A stretch of DNA of 5,055 bases from CAZGSG01 sp964528095 (GTDB lineage Bacteria > Bacteroidota > Bacteroidia > Chitinophagales > Chitinophagaceae). Shown here one piece after another: positions 1 through 4,849 of this stretch (positions are counted from its first letter, which is position 1; every line of letters starts with the position of its first letter). The stretch is taken from NCBI GenBank assembly GCA_964528095.1, contig CAZGSG010000406.1, forward strand, positions 1 to 5,055, written 5' to 3'. The notes beneath the pieces were generated by a model that saw nothing but the letters and a program-made list of their open reading frames with translations, had not been told where the DNA came from and did not search any database. Position numbers and translations under genes: made by a program.

Positions 1-8
1 TAGATATC

Positions 9-413
9 ATGAATGACCAGGTTGACCGGGCAAGCGATGGCAGGTATGCCTTGAGGCGCAGGAAGACTTATATCAAGGAATTGGAATTGTTGGATATTAA
101 CGTGCCAGACCTGCTATTGGGGATTAGTTTGAGGATCGGGAACCCCAGCAATAATCATTATTTTGGAAACGTTGGGCGACTGGGAAGGGCCTTATCCGAA
201 ACCGACAAATCTGATGAGATAGAAACAAAAATGTTGCAAATGATTTCGGATAACCAGCTTGACGATTATAACAGAATAATTATTTACTATCTCTTTCTGA
301 ATTATAATTACAATTTGGAAAACAAAGAAAGGAAAGCTGAGAACCAACAGAAATTAAAGACTGCAATAAATACATTGCCAGACTATCTGGCAACAAAGCT
401 GGCACAGGAATAG
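9..413 (+). CDS. Uncharacterised protein, probably the C-terminal end of a longer gene
   Basis: The frame gives 134 residues from the first ATG, but it has no stop before the left edge of the window, and only 8 bases precede the ATG. That is too few to show a ribosome binding site. The ATG may therefore be an internal methionine of a longer gene. The product starts with a basic stretch (RRRKTYIKE, residues 16-24), continues with a Leu/Ile-rich segment (25-43), and ends in a Lys/Glu/Asn-rich helical tail finishing in AQE. I see no signal peptide, membrane segment or catalytic motif and do not recognise a family. It is the only confident plus-strand gene, and it converges on the RraB-like/TPR gene with a strong hairpin between them. 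Coding is supported by the long frame and the tidy stop just before the hairpin. Function is unknown. Confidence 0.7.
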   Translation: MNDQVDRASDGRYALRRRKTYIKELELLDINVPDLLLGISLRIGNPSNNHYFGNVGRLGRALSETDKSDEIETKMLQMISDNQLDDYNRIIIYYLFLNYNYNLENKERKAENQQKLKTAINTLPDYLATKLAQE

Positions 414-447
414 ACATTGCGATCAGTAAATGTTTTAGTGTGTATAT

Positions 448-488
448 TCCTGCGCATCTTGACCACACTCTCTCGCAAGATCGCAGGA
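448..488. terminator. Hairpin between convergent genes, likely bidirectional terminator
   Basis: The arms TCCTGCG (448-454) and CGCAGGA (482-488) pair perfectly. After a one-base bulge (C455) the inner arms ATCTTG (456-461) and CAAGAT (476-481) also pair. This gives a 13-bp stem around a 14-base loop. It lies 34 bases after the stop of the plus-strand gene and 16 bases past the stop of the minus-strand TPR gene, where a shared terminator would be expected. No long T tract follows on either strand, so the terminator role is inferred from stem strength and position. Confidence 0.7.
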
Positions 489-504
489 TTCTACATTAGT
501 GTAT

Positions 505-1347
505 TCAAAGTCTTTCTTCGTCCAGTCTTTCCTGTGCGTAAGGAGATCCTAATGATCTTGCCTTCTCCCAATCCTCGCAGGCGCCCTTTTTGTTCCCCAG
601 GCTACATTTCGTATTGCCTCTGTTGAAATATGCCATGCTGTTACCGGGATCGAGCTGCAGCACTGCATTGTAGTCATTGAGTGCTGCTTCATGTTCGCCC
701 GCATCGTCTTTATTGGTGGCCAGCGATAGCATGGCAGCAATATTCCCCGGCGCGGCAACCAACGCTCTTTCGTAATCAGTTCTCGCCGCAGCTCTGGAGA
801 ATATTTCTTCCTTACAATAGCCTCTTGCCTGCCAGCTTTCAGCATGGCCAGGATCAATTCCGATGGCTGTAGTAAAACAGATAATAGCCCCTCCGTAATT
901 CCTGGAATTGATGGCATCAATGCCTTTGTTGTAAAAGTCTTCCGCAGTATTGTTTGCTACATAAAGGAATTTGGGGTTTTGAATATTTGTGAACAGGCTG
1001 TACCCATTGAGTTTGCAGTCAAATTCAAAGCCTTTGCAATGCAGGTCGTAAGCCCAGAATATCAGATTGTGAACAGTACAGGGTTGTTCAGCAGACCGGC
1101 CTTCCATTATCCAATACTGCTCTTTTTTTTGTGGGCTCCGGAGTTTGTATCCGTAGTTTTCAGTGAGGAATCCACCCAGTGATGTAAGTTTTTCTTTTTC
1201 GTCCGATATAAAATTGAAATCAAAAGCTACAAGGGCGTTATTGCTGAAGCCATCAGCAGTCATCTGGTCGAATACAAAAATGGCAGCGTTCAGGGATTTG
1301 TCGTACAGCTGCCAGAACGCTTCTTCAGTAAGAAATTTTGTATTCAT
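505..1347 (-). CDS. RraB-like domain protein with C-terminal TPR repeats
   Basis: A 280-residue cytosolic protein with no signal peptide. Residues about 38-118 resemble the ribonuclease E inhibitor RraB fold: a hydrophobic strand with acidic residues (ALVAFDFNF), a helix ending at a Gly-Tyr pair (ENYGYKL), a YWIMEG strand, then a helix and strand with GFEFDCKLNGY where RraB proteins carry an EYDGW-type segment. Residues about 134-270 form around four tetratricopeptide units. The clearest are 135-168 (YNKGIDAINSRNYGGAIICF, ending IDPGHAE) and 203-266 (AALNDYNAVLQLDPGNSMAYFNRGN). The second unit is degenerate. TPRs mediate protein-protein contact, so a binding or adaptor role is likely; inhibition of RNase E itself is not shown. 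The ATG is chosen because the frame is well formed from residue 1, although the leader has no clear Shine-Dalgarno. RraB-like and TPR proteins often sit beside toxin loci in Bacteroidota, so an immunity or accessory role is possible. Confidence 0.88.
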   Translation of the reverse strand: MNTKFLTEEAFWQLYDKSLNAAIFVFDQMTADGFSNNALVAFDFNFISDEKEKLTSLGGFLTENYGYKLRSPQKKEQYWIMEGRSAEQPCTVHNLIFWAYDLHCKGFEFDCKLNGYSLFTNIQNPKFLYVANNTAEDFYNKGIDAINSRNYGGAIICFTTAIGIDPGHAESWQARGYCKEEIFSRAAARTDYERALVAAPGNIAAMLSLATNKDDAGEHEAALNDYNAVLQLDPGNSMAYFNRGNTKCSLGNKKGACEDWEKARSLGSPYAQERLDEERL

Positions 1348-1424
1348 TGGGTGTTTGCCGGGTTGAATGATCTGCTAATGTAGCATTATGTATGATGCCG
1401 GATCAATATATTATACATGGGCAA

Positions 1425-1661
1425 TTATTTCTCGTTTACAAAAAAATGGCCTCCGCTGGTTGTACTTGTACCTGATCCCCAGCTGCCTTCCTGGTAAGTA
1501 AATTCCCCGTTCACCTCCGCAGCCACGGAAATGGTATTTCCCCGGGATTGAATGTATTTATGGGTTGTGGTGAAATTTGAACCAGCTACTGTATATGTTC
1601 CTTCAGCTTTTTTGAAATCATACTGCCATCTGAAAAGTCTGAAATATATCCCTTGCTCTAT
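1425..1661 (-). pseudogene. Start-less C-terminal remnant of an unrecognised protein
   Basis: The minus strand is open for 78 codons, ending in TAA at 1425-1427, with no ATG in the frame. It is closed upstream by a TGA at 1662-1664 inside a hairpin. The translation looks like a genuine beta-rich protein end: RWQYDFKKAEGTYTVAG, then alternating strands containing NTISVAAEVNGEFTYQEG, then a Gly/Ser/Thr-rich turn and a final HFFVNEK. Alternating hydrophobic and polar residues suggest a small beta-barrel or beta-sandwich, but I do not recognise the family. The missing start and abrupt upstream edge suggest a truncated gene. It lies in the same direction as the DUF1493 gene upstream and the RraB/TPR gene downstream, as expected for debris in a toxin/immunity array. 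Confidence 0.55.
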
Positions 1662-1676
1662 TCAAGATTTGAATAG
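1658..1676 (-). terminator. Perfect 8-bp hairpin just after the DUF1493 gene
   Basis: CTATTCAA (1658-1665) and TTGAATAG (1669-1676) are perfect reverse complements around a 3-base loop. The hairpin starts 5 bases past the stop codon of the minus-strand DUF1493 gene (1681). Its position fits a terminator or an mRNA 3'-end stabiliser. There is no T tract. It also supplies the stop that closes the upstream side of the 1425-1661 remnant. Confidence 0.5.
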
Positions 1677-1680
1677 GTTT

Positions 1681-2007
1681 CTACAATAATTTTCCATTCA
1701 AAACAGCCGTGGACAAATGTCCTAATGTCAATTTATGGGGCTTTAGATTCACGCGATTTTCTTTATTAAACAAAGAAAGTATTGGATTGATTAAGTCTAT
1801 GCCGCCTTCTGCATAAAAATACTTCGTAAAATCAAACTCACTTATATCGACATTGAATTCTTTAGCGTAGTCGTTTATGAAATCTACGGCGTCCATGCCA
1901 GTAATTCCCATGTCATCCTCGACTGAAGTGTTTTCATCCAGGCGCTTAGCAAAGCCCCAATCATTTTTCGTAATAAAAATCTTTAGTTTTTCTAATATAG
2001 TTTCCAT
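1681..2007 (-). CDS. DUF1493 family protein (acyl-carrier-protein-like fold)
   Basis: A complete 108-residue acidic cytosolic protein, close to the usual length of the DUF1493 family. The recognisable pattern is SVEDDMGITGMDAVDFI (residues 28-44), then a helix and FNVDISEFDFTKYF (51-64), and near the C-terminus LTLGHL (93-98). This is the layout of DUF1493, whose members are predicted to resemble acyl carrier proteins. The position of the ACP phosphopantetheine serine (DSL) is occupied by D39-A40-V41, so carrier activity is not expected. The family's function is not established. In Bacteroidota it is often found beside RHS and other polymorphic toxin genes, which matches this setting and suggests an immunity-type role by inference. 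The start ATG follows the stop of a short upstream ORF (2024) by 16 bases, suggesting a shared transcript. A hairpin follows the stop. Confidence 0.87.
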   Translation of the reverse strand: METILEKLKIFITKNDWGFAKRLDENTSVEDDMGITGMDAVDFINDYAKEFNVDISEFDFTKYFYAEGGIDLINPILSLFNKENRVNLKPHKLTLGHLSTAVLNGKLL

Positions 2008-2023
2008 CTTTTCGGTTGTTCAG

Positions 2024-2169
2024 CTATGTAAGGAATTCAATCAGGGAATTGGTGCAAAATTCTATAGGATCTGTGTTAAGGTCGGATATTAATCCAAAAG
2101 CTGAGTGGAATAAACTTTCATTTGACCATCTTGTTTTTTTGCAGACCAATTAGCTCCTTGCCAGTACAT
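2024..2169 (-). pseudogene. Short ORF broken by a frame change at a run of seven A, upstream of the DUF1493 gene
   Basis: From an ATG at 2169 the minus strand reads MYWQGANWSAKK and would stop at 2089 after 26 residues. A minus-one shift on the seven-A run (2134-2140) continues instead as TRWSNESLFHSAFGLISD and runs to TAG at 2024-2026, with a 48-residue total and an ending IEFLT. The shifted part reads like real protein, and its stop lies 16 bases before the DUF1493 start, as expected for an operon neighbour. The gene may have been longer: the first frame is also open upstream of the ATG back to 2202. The simplest reading is a gene broken by a homopolymer indel or a sequencing error. Position between a toxin tip and DUF1493 would fit an immunity gene, but no family is recognised. 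Confidence 0.45.
2134..2140 (-). other. In-phase A AAA AAA slippery heptamer
   Basis: On the minus strand the codons read GCA AAA AAA CAA, so the seven A residues sit in the exact X XXY YYZ phase used for minus-one ribosomal frameshifting. A minus-one slip opens the frame that runs to 2024. The sequence shows the phase. That ribosomes use it is inference; no convincing downstream stimulatory structure was identified. A mutated or misread homopolymer explains it equally well. Confidence 0.35.
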
Positions 2170-2202
2170 TACAAATATATCGACAGTAGTAAAAAGCAAG
2201 AA

Positions 2203-2421
2203 TCAATGCAGTCTGCAGAAATAGCGGAAACTGGATCTTAAATAATTCTCAAATTCAACCCCGGCTGTTTCCCGTACAAGCCTTTCTCCATAATCAGTAC
2301 CCTTTGTTGTATTTGTAAATTCATATGACCACGCATGATACAACTCGTGCCCCAGGACTAATGTTTTTTGTCTAACTAGCTTATATTGTAAATTCCATTG
2401 AACTTCAACGAAACTTACAGA
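2203..2421 (-). pseudogene. C-terminal tip of an HExxH metallopeptidase-type (M91-like) RHS toxin, 5'-truncated
   Basis: The minus strand is open for 72 codons with no start codon, ending at TGA 2203-2205. It contains TLVLGHELYHAWSYEF, where HELYH (2335-2349) is a zinc-binding HExxH motif followed by Ala-Trp. About 20 residues on comes GERLVRETAGVEFENYLRSS. This order (LGHELxHAW, a variable linker, then E/T followed by an EN-LR motif near the C-terminus) is that of M91/NleD-like metallopeptidase tips on RHS proteins of Bacteroidota. VQWN just before the motif also fits. Everything N-terminal is missing: the frame starts about 6 bp from the edge of the 89-bp repeat, and the rest of the RHS core is absent. 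Whether TGA is the natural end (RLH) or a nonsense mutation is unclear, since the same frame stays open for 37 further codons. It is almost certainly not expressed as a working toxin. The family assignment is from motif order only. Confidence 0.68.
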
Positions 2422-2426
2422 TTACC

Positions 2427-2515
2427 AAAGGAATTTCAGCTAATAATAATGACTGAAGTCCCAAAAAAAGCATTTACTCGTATTCCAAATTCTGACATTG
2501 AGATTTACAAGAAGG
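2427..2515. repeat. 89-bp direct repeat, copy A
   Basis: This stretch matches 3535-3622 in the same orientation over its whole length. I count four substitutions and one single-base gap, about 94% identity, with similarity ending abruptly on both sides. It begins AAAGGAATTTCAGC and ends AAGAAGG on the plus strand. There are no terminal inverted repeats. A short internal stem (ATTTCAG with CTGAAGT, one G-T pair) is kept in both copies. On the minus strand it sits exactly between the RHS fragment, which stops at 2516, and the metallopeptidase tip, which begins at 2421. It therefore marks a rearrangement junction. Confidence 0.9.
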
Positions 2516-2659
2516 ACCTTTGTCATCGTAAAAACTAATGGTTACCAGACTTTGCGCAGGACTGCTGTTCAACACTTTTACTTTACTGCCTGTGACCAGG
2601 CTTCGGGTTGTACCCAATGATTGAACGGCCTGTGGATATGGCCATCTTATGGACTGCAT
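2516..2659 (-). pseudogene. Internal fragment of an RHS-repeat protein
   Basis: The 48 readable codons contain SIRWPYPQAVQSLGTTRSLV, TGSKVKVLN and SLVTISFYDDKG. This is the pattern seen in the middle of large RHS/YD-repeat secreted proteins of Bacteroidota, where a W-P-x-P segment is followed by TG-K-VLG/N and then by a strand ending in YDDKGR before the YD repeats. In such proteins, which normally exceed a thousand residues, this is far from either end. Here similarity stops immediately after DDKG, at the first base of the 89-bp repeat. Reading on adds only 13 residues of repeat-encoded sequence before a stop at 2474. The first ATG at 2659 is an internal methionine, not a real start. It is a relic of the RHS gene whose tip survives at 2203-2421. 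Confidence 0.75.
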
Positions 2660-2795
2660 CTGGCAAAAACTACATAATCCATAGTAGGTTTATGTGTGAA
2701 AGCAATTTATTGAGACAGCCATCCGGTCGCATGAAAGTAAAAAGATGAGGATTTAGAAATTGAATTCTTAATATACAGTTTTCTCGTTTTGATTA
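2660..2795. other. Spacer with no recognisable gene
   Basis: Between the RHS fragment and the lipoprotein gene, short minus-strand stretches such as THKPTMDYVVFAR read like protein. They are interrupted in every frame and match nothing I recognise. This is probably a junction of rearranged sequence. No hairpin suitable as a terminator for the lipoprotein gene is apparent. Confidence 0.4.
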
Positions 2796-3521
2796 CTACT
2801 CTTTAACGAAGTGCCCTATCGGCCTGAATCCTGCCATTTGATACAAAAGAGGAATTTCCAACTCCTTTCCTCGCCTAATTAAATGAATATATATTGGCAA
2901 GAATTGCCCTCCTTTGTTAACCTCTTTCCAAGTCAAGCCGTCCGAACAAAACGCTACTCCAGATAAATCACGGTTAAGTCTTTGAGATTTTTCGTCTTGC
3001 TCTCGAAGTAAAATGTACAAATAATGGGGCTCCGTCTCTGATACCCCGTTGAATCTATACTCATACGTAGTTACCTTTCCAAAACCATAAACATTTTTGG
3101 GATATGATTGCAAATACTCCACTATTGATCGTGTCATTGTTTTTGTATGATACCCAGAGTTAAAATAAATATTCATCAAGTCAATACTGTCAGGGGAATT
3201 TAAGAAAGACGAGCATTTCGAATTAATGAATATTTCTTTTTGTCTTTCAAAATTAGTGACCATTATAACTGATGAATCGACAGAAATTTGGCCACCAAGA
3301 TCTAATTGATTTACAAAATTGTTCAGATTAATACTTTTATCAGTAATATCCTTAAGAAAAGCGACTTTACTATCATTAGCAATAGGCTTAATTAAGTAAC
3401 AATTGATGATCTCTGGATTACCGTTTTTGTTTTCTGGTGAATTACCCTTTTTATTGATACACGCAGTTAAAATCATTGCAAAAAGCGCGATACAGATGAA
3501 TTTTTCTTTAACGTTGAACAT
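2796..3521 (-). CDS. Predicted lipoprotein of unknown function
   Basis: A 241-residue protein with a type II signal peptide: basic MFNVKEKF, a hydrophobic core ICIALFAMI, and lipobox LTAC with the lipidated Cys at 21. A polar INKKGNSPENKNGN linker follows, which suits anchoring to the inner or outer membrane. The mature part is mixed alpha/beta. Its distinctive C-terminal half contains YPKNVYGFGKVTTYEYRF, HYLYILLREQDEK, GVAFCSDGLTWKEV and a final MAGFRPIGHFVKE. I do not recognise a family. The frame is open further upstream to an ATG at 3605, but those 28 residues come from the 89-bp repeat and would spoil the signal peptide. The ATG at 3521, preceded by an A-rich leader (AAAAAAGAAAATT), is therefore preferred. 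The gene lies between the two direct repeats, directly after copy B. It could be a lipoprotein immunity factor for an exported toxin; this is inference from context. Confidence 0.85.
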   Translation of the reverse strand: MFNVKEKFICIALFAMILTACINKKGNSPENKNGNPEIINCYLIKPIANDSKVAFLKDITDKSINLNNFVNQLDLGGQISVDSSVIMVTNFERQKEIFINSKCSSFLNSPDSIDLMNIYFNSGYHTKTMTRSIVEYLQSYPKNVYGFGKVTTYEYRFNGVSETEPHYLYILLREQDEKSQRLNRDLSGVAFCSDGLTWKEVNKGGQFLPIYIHLIRRGKELEIPLLYQMAGFRPIGHFVKE

Positions 3522-3534
3522 AATTTTCTTTTTT

Positions 3535-3622
3535 AAAGGAATTTCAGCTAAAAAAATGACTGAAGTCCCGAAAAAAGCATTTACTCGTATTCCAAATTCT
3601 GACATTGAGGTTTATAAGAAGG
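3535..3622. repeat. 89-bp direct repeat, copy B (88 bp)
   Basis: The second copy of the element at 2427-2515, in the same orientation and one base shorter within the run after GCTAA. On the minus strand it fills almost the whole gap between the exported-protein gene and the lipoprotein gene. It supplies the last three sense codons (in part) and the stop codon of the former, and the leader of the latter. On the plus strand this copy is open and reads MTEVPKKAFTRIPNSDIE. The minus strand also has an open reading (MSEFGIRVNAFFGTSVI). Neither is clearly a gene. Confidence 0.9.
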
Positions 3623-4238
3623 GTTTTAAATATTTTCCCATGTCTTCGTCACTCCAGCAATATTTAGAATTTGATAACGGTAACTTAATTTCTTTAAAGC
3701 CATTTCTTAGGTTTTTTCGATACCATTTTTCGTAAATCTCAAATACTTCTTTAATCGCTTCCGGGTTTGAGTTTAAGTTTTCTCCTGTATTTCGGTTAAT
3801 AATCATAGGCTTAATTGGAGGATAGCCTATAGTAAGCATGCGCGTAAAACTATACAATGCTTCTATTTGAATAGTAAAGCCCTCTATGTCATTTATATGC
3901 ATCATTGATTGACTTCCTTTAAATATAAATTTCTTATTGCTGACACTTGTATCGCCCCTGAAACATAGGTATTCGCCAAGGATCATAAATATGTCAGTGC
4001 GTGAATAACCAGCATTATTAATGATGTCTCTGTCATCAACTGATACTATTTGGAGTTGATCCGATTCTATAATGGAGTGTTTAATTTCTATATGCTGGCC
4101 ATAATTGCCACGGCTTGTGTCAAAATTAGTTTTAGACAGGAACTTTAATTCTGCTATTGCGTAGGATTTAGGCATAACAGAATAGCTGAAAATTGAAATC
4201 ACAAGAATCGATATGGGCGTTACGATTTTTAGTTTCAT
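3612..4238 (-). CDS. Predicted exported protein of unknown function
   Basis: A 208-residue protein with an N-terminal Sec-type signal: MKLK, a hydrophobic core (IVTPISILVISIFSYSVM), and a probable cleavage after KSYA near residue 27. The mature protein is rich in Ile, Asn, Ser and Lys. It includes RSRTDIFMILGEYL-like hydrophobic strands, a TIGYPPIKPMIINRNTGEN segment and a helical EAIKEVFEIYEKWYRKN segment (about residues 160-176), then KYCWSDEDMGKYLK. I do not recognise the family. An upstream in-frame ATG at 4277 exists, but the ATG at 4238 starts the signal peptide directly and has an AAGGA-type site 7 bases before it. The final Pro-Phe-Leu and the TAA come from repeat copy B, so the natural C-terminus may have been replaced. 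Base composition is AT-rich like the lipoprotein gene downstream; the two probably form one transcription unit. A periplasmic partner or immunity role is possible but unproven. Confidence 0.8.
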   Translation of the reverse strand: MKLKIVTPISILVISIFSYSVMPKSYAIAELKFLSKTNFDTSRGNYGQHIEIKHSIIESDQLQIVSVDDRDIINNAGYSRTDIFMILGEYLCFRGDTSVSNKKFIFKGSQSMMHINDIEGFTIQIEALYSFTRMLTIGYPPIKPMIINRNTGENLNSNPEAIKEVFEIYEKWYRKNLRNGFKEIKLPLSNSKYCWSDEDMGKYLKPFL

Positions 4239-4461
4239 TTTTTTTCCTTTTTTTGTAATAGATTCTAATGAGATCATTTACAGGAACACCCGCTATCCTG
4301 GGAGGTGTACCTCTAGCGTTATTGTAGTTTGTGACTTGGTCAATTGTTTCATTTTTTCTTGCAACATCATTCTTATGAGAATATTTATTAGGTTCATCTT
4401 GCTTGGTGGCAGAATGATATGGATCTGTTTCGGCTAATTTCCAAAACCAACCGTAACTACA
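4239..4461 (-). pseudogene. Decayed coding remnant of unknown family
   Basis: After a TAA at 4462-4464 the minus strand is open for 97 codons, to 4171, with no ATG. The part before the exported-protein gene (about 74 codons) reads like genuine protein: SYGWFWKLAETDPYHSATK, DEPNKYSHKNDVARKNETID, then QVTNYNNARGTPPRIAGVPV and NDLIRIYYKKRKK. It runs into the next gene without a stop of its own, so its 3' end seems lost or overwritten. With a frame change near 4440 it could continue the small ORF at 4434-4586. I do not recognise a domain. The polar, His/Asn-rich composition would suit a toxin tip, but no catalytic motif is certain. Confidence 0.45.
4245..4250 (-). promoter_or_regulatory. Ribosome binding site that decides the start at 4238
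   Basis: On the minus strand AAAGGA is followed by seven A and then ATG, a good Shine-Dalgarno at normal spacing. Bacteroidota genes often lack such a site, so its presence supports the start at 4238 over the in-frame ATG at 4277. Confidence 0.55.
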
Positions 4462-4586
4462 TTATGTGAGCCAATTTGCTCCCCCGCGACATTGCCCCGA
4501 TATGAAGTCTCCTTCATCAGGATTTGTCTACCACAGGCACATCGAAATGAGTACAATAAAATAATGTTCAGCACCTGTGTACACAT
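4434..4586 (-). CDS. Possible small protein or 5' part of a frame-broken gene
   Basis: An ATG at 4586 opens a 50-residue frame ending at TAG 4434. It begins with MCTQVLNIILLYSF, then CACGRQILMKETSYRGN, then VAGEQIGSHNVVTVGFGN. The second half looks like real protein and ends just where the neighbouring frame (4239-4461) becomes protein-like, so the two may be one gene split by an indel near 4440. There is no clear ribosome binding site. As an independent gene it is weakly supported. Confidence 0.28.
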   Translation of the reverse strand: MCTQVLNIILLYSFRCACGRQILMKETSYRGNVAGEQIGSHNVVTVGFGN

Positions 4587-4764
4587 GTTGTCTATTTAGA
4601 TACCTATGATTTGCATTTCTTTTCAGCACTGAGCAGGTTTTACAATACTTAGCAATAAACCATTTATGCCATTTTTACATTTTATGAAATGGTGCATACT
4701 GAGAAGCAGTATACCGCTCAATCTCTGTTTGATTAATTGAGTCACAATCGGTTCCTGCTATATT
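4528..4764 (-). pseudogene. Weak relic frame interrupted by one stop
   Basis: One minus-strand frame is open from 4764 to 4528 except for a single TAA at 4675-4677. The upstream part reads DSINQTEIERYTASQYAPFH and the downstream part WHKWFIAKYCKTCSVLKRNA. Both have protein-like residue choice, but no start codon or family is recognisable, and the lower part overlaps the ORF at 4434-4586 in another frame. It may be coding debris or chance. Nothing else convincing is seen between 4587 and 4849 apart from the hairpin at 4783-4801. Confidence 0.22.
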
Positions 4765-4782
4765 TCAAATTATCAACGCACC

Positions 4783-4801
4783 GTTGGCTATTTTGGCCAA
4801 C
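4783..4801 (-). terminator. Hairpin downstream of the right-edge gene
   Basis: GTTGGC (4783-4788) and GCCAAC (4796-4801) pair perfectly around a 7-base loop, about 49 bases past the stop of the minus-strand gene ending at 4850. There is no T tract, so termination is only suggested by position. Confidence 0.35.
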
Positions 4802-4849
4802 AAATCTAATTCCTACCTAAGTATTTCAACATCCAGGCATTCAGTATGG

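Noticed and set aside
844..1182. Plus-strand 112-residue frame
   Set aside because: It is antisense to the RraB/TPR gene, whose domains are recognisable.
1372..1385. Small palindrome TGCTAATGTAGCA upstream of the RraB/TPR gene
   Set aside because: A 5-bp stem with a 3-base loop is too small to call an operator without further copies.
2172..2179. TATATTTG on the minus strand, matching the Bacteroidota -7 consensus TAnnTTTG
   Set aside because: It lies two bases before the ATG at 2169, leaving no room for a leader, and similar matches occur inside genes (for example near 3247 and 4121) in this AT-rich DNA.
3522..3605. N-terminal extension of the lipoprotein from an ATG at 3605
   Set aside because: The added 28 residues are encoded by the repeat and would place a long tail before a perfect lipoprotein signal peptide; the ATG at 3521 is better.
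3403..3735. Plus-strand 110-residue frame crossing repeat copy B
   Set aside because: It lies antisense to two well-supported minus-strand genes with signal peptides, and only the repeat part reads like protein.
4239..4277. Start of the exported-protein gene at 4277
   Set aside because: It adds a charged 13-residue extension before the signal peptide, while the ATG at 4238 has a good AAGGA site.
4663..4693. CCATTT / AAATGG inverted repeat
   Set aside because: A 6-7 bp AT-rich stem with a loop of about 21 bases is expected by chance in this composition.
4801..4808. TAGATTTG on the minus strand with TTG 18 bases upstream, another promoter-like match
   Set aside because: The spacing is acceptable, but no intact gene follows closely and chance matches are common here.
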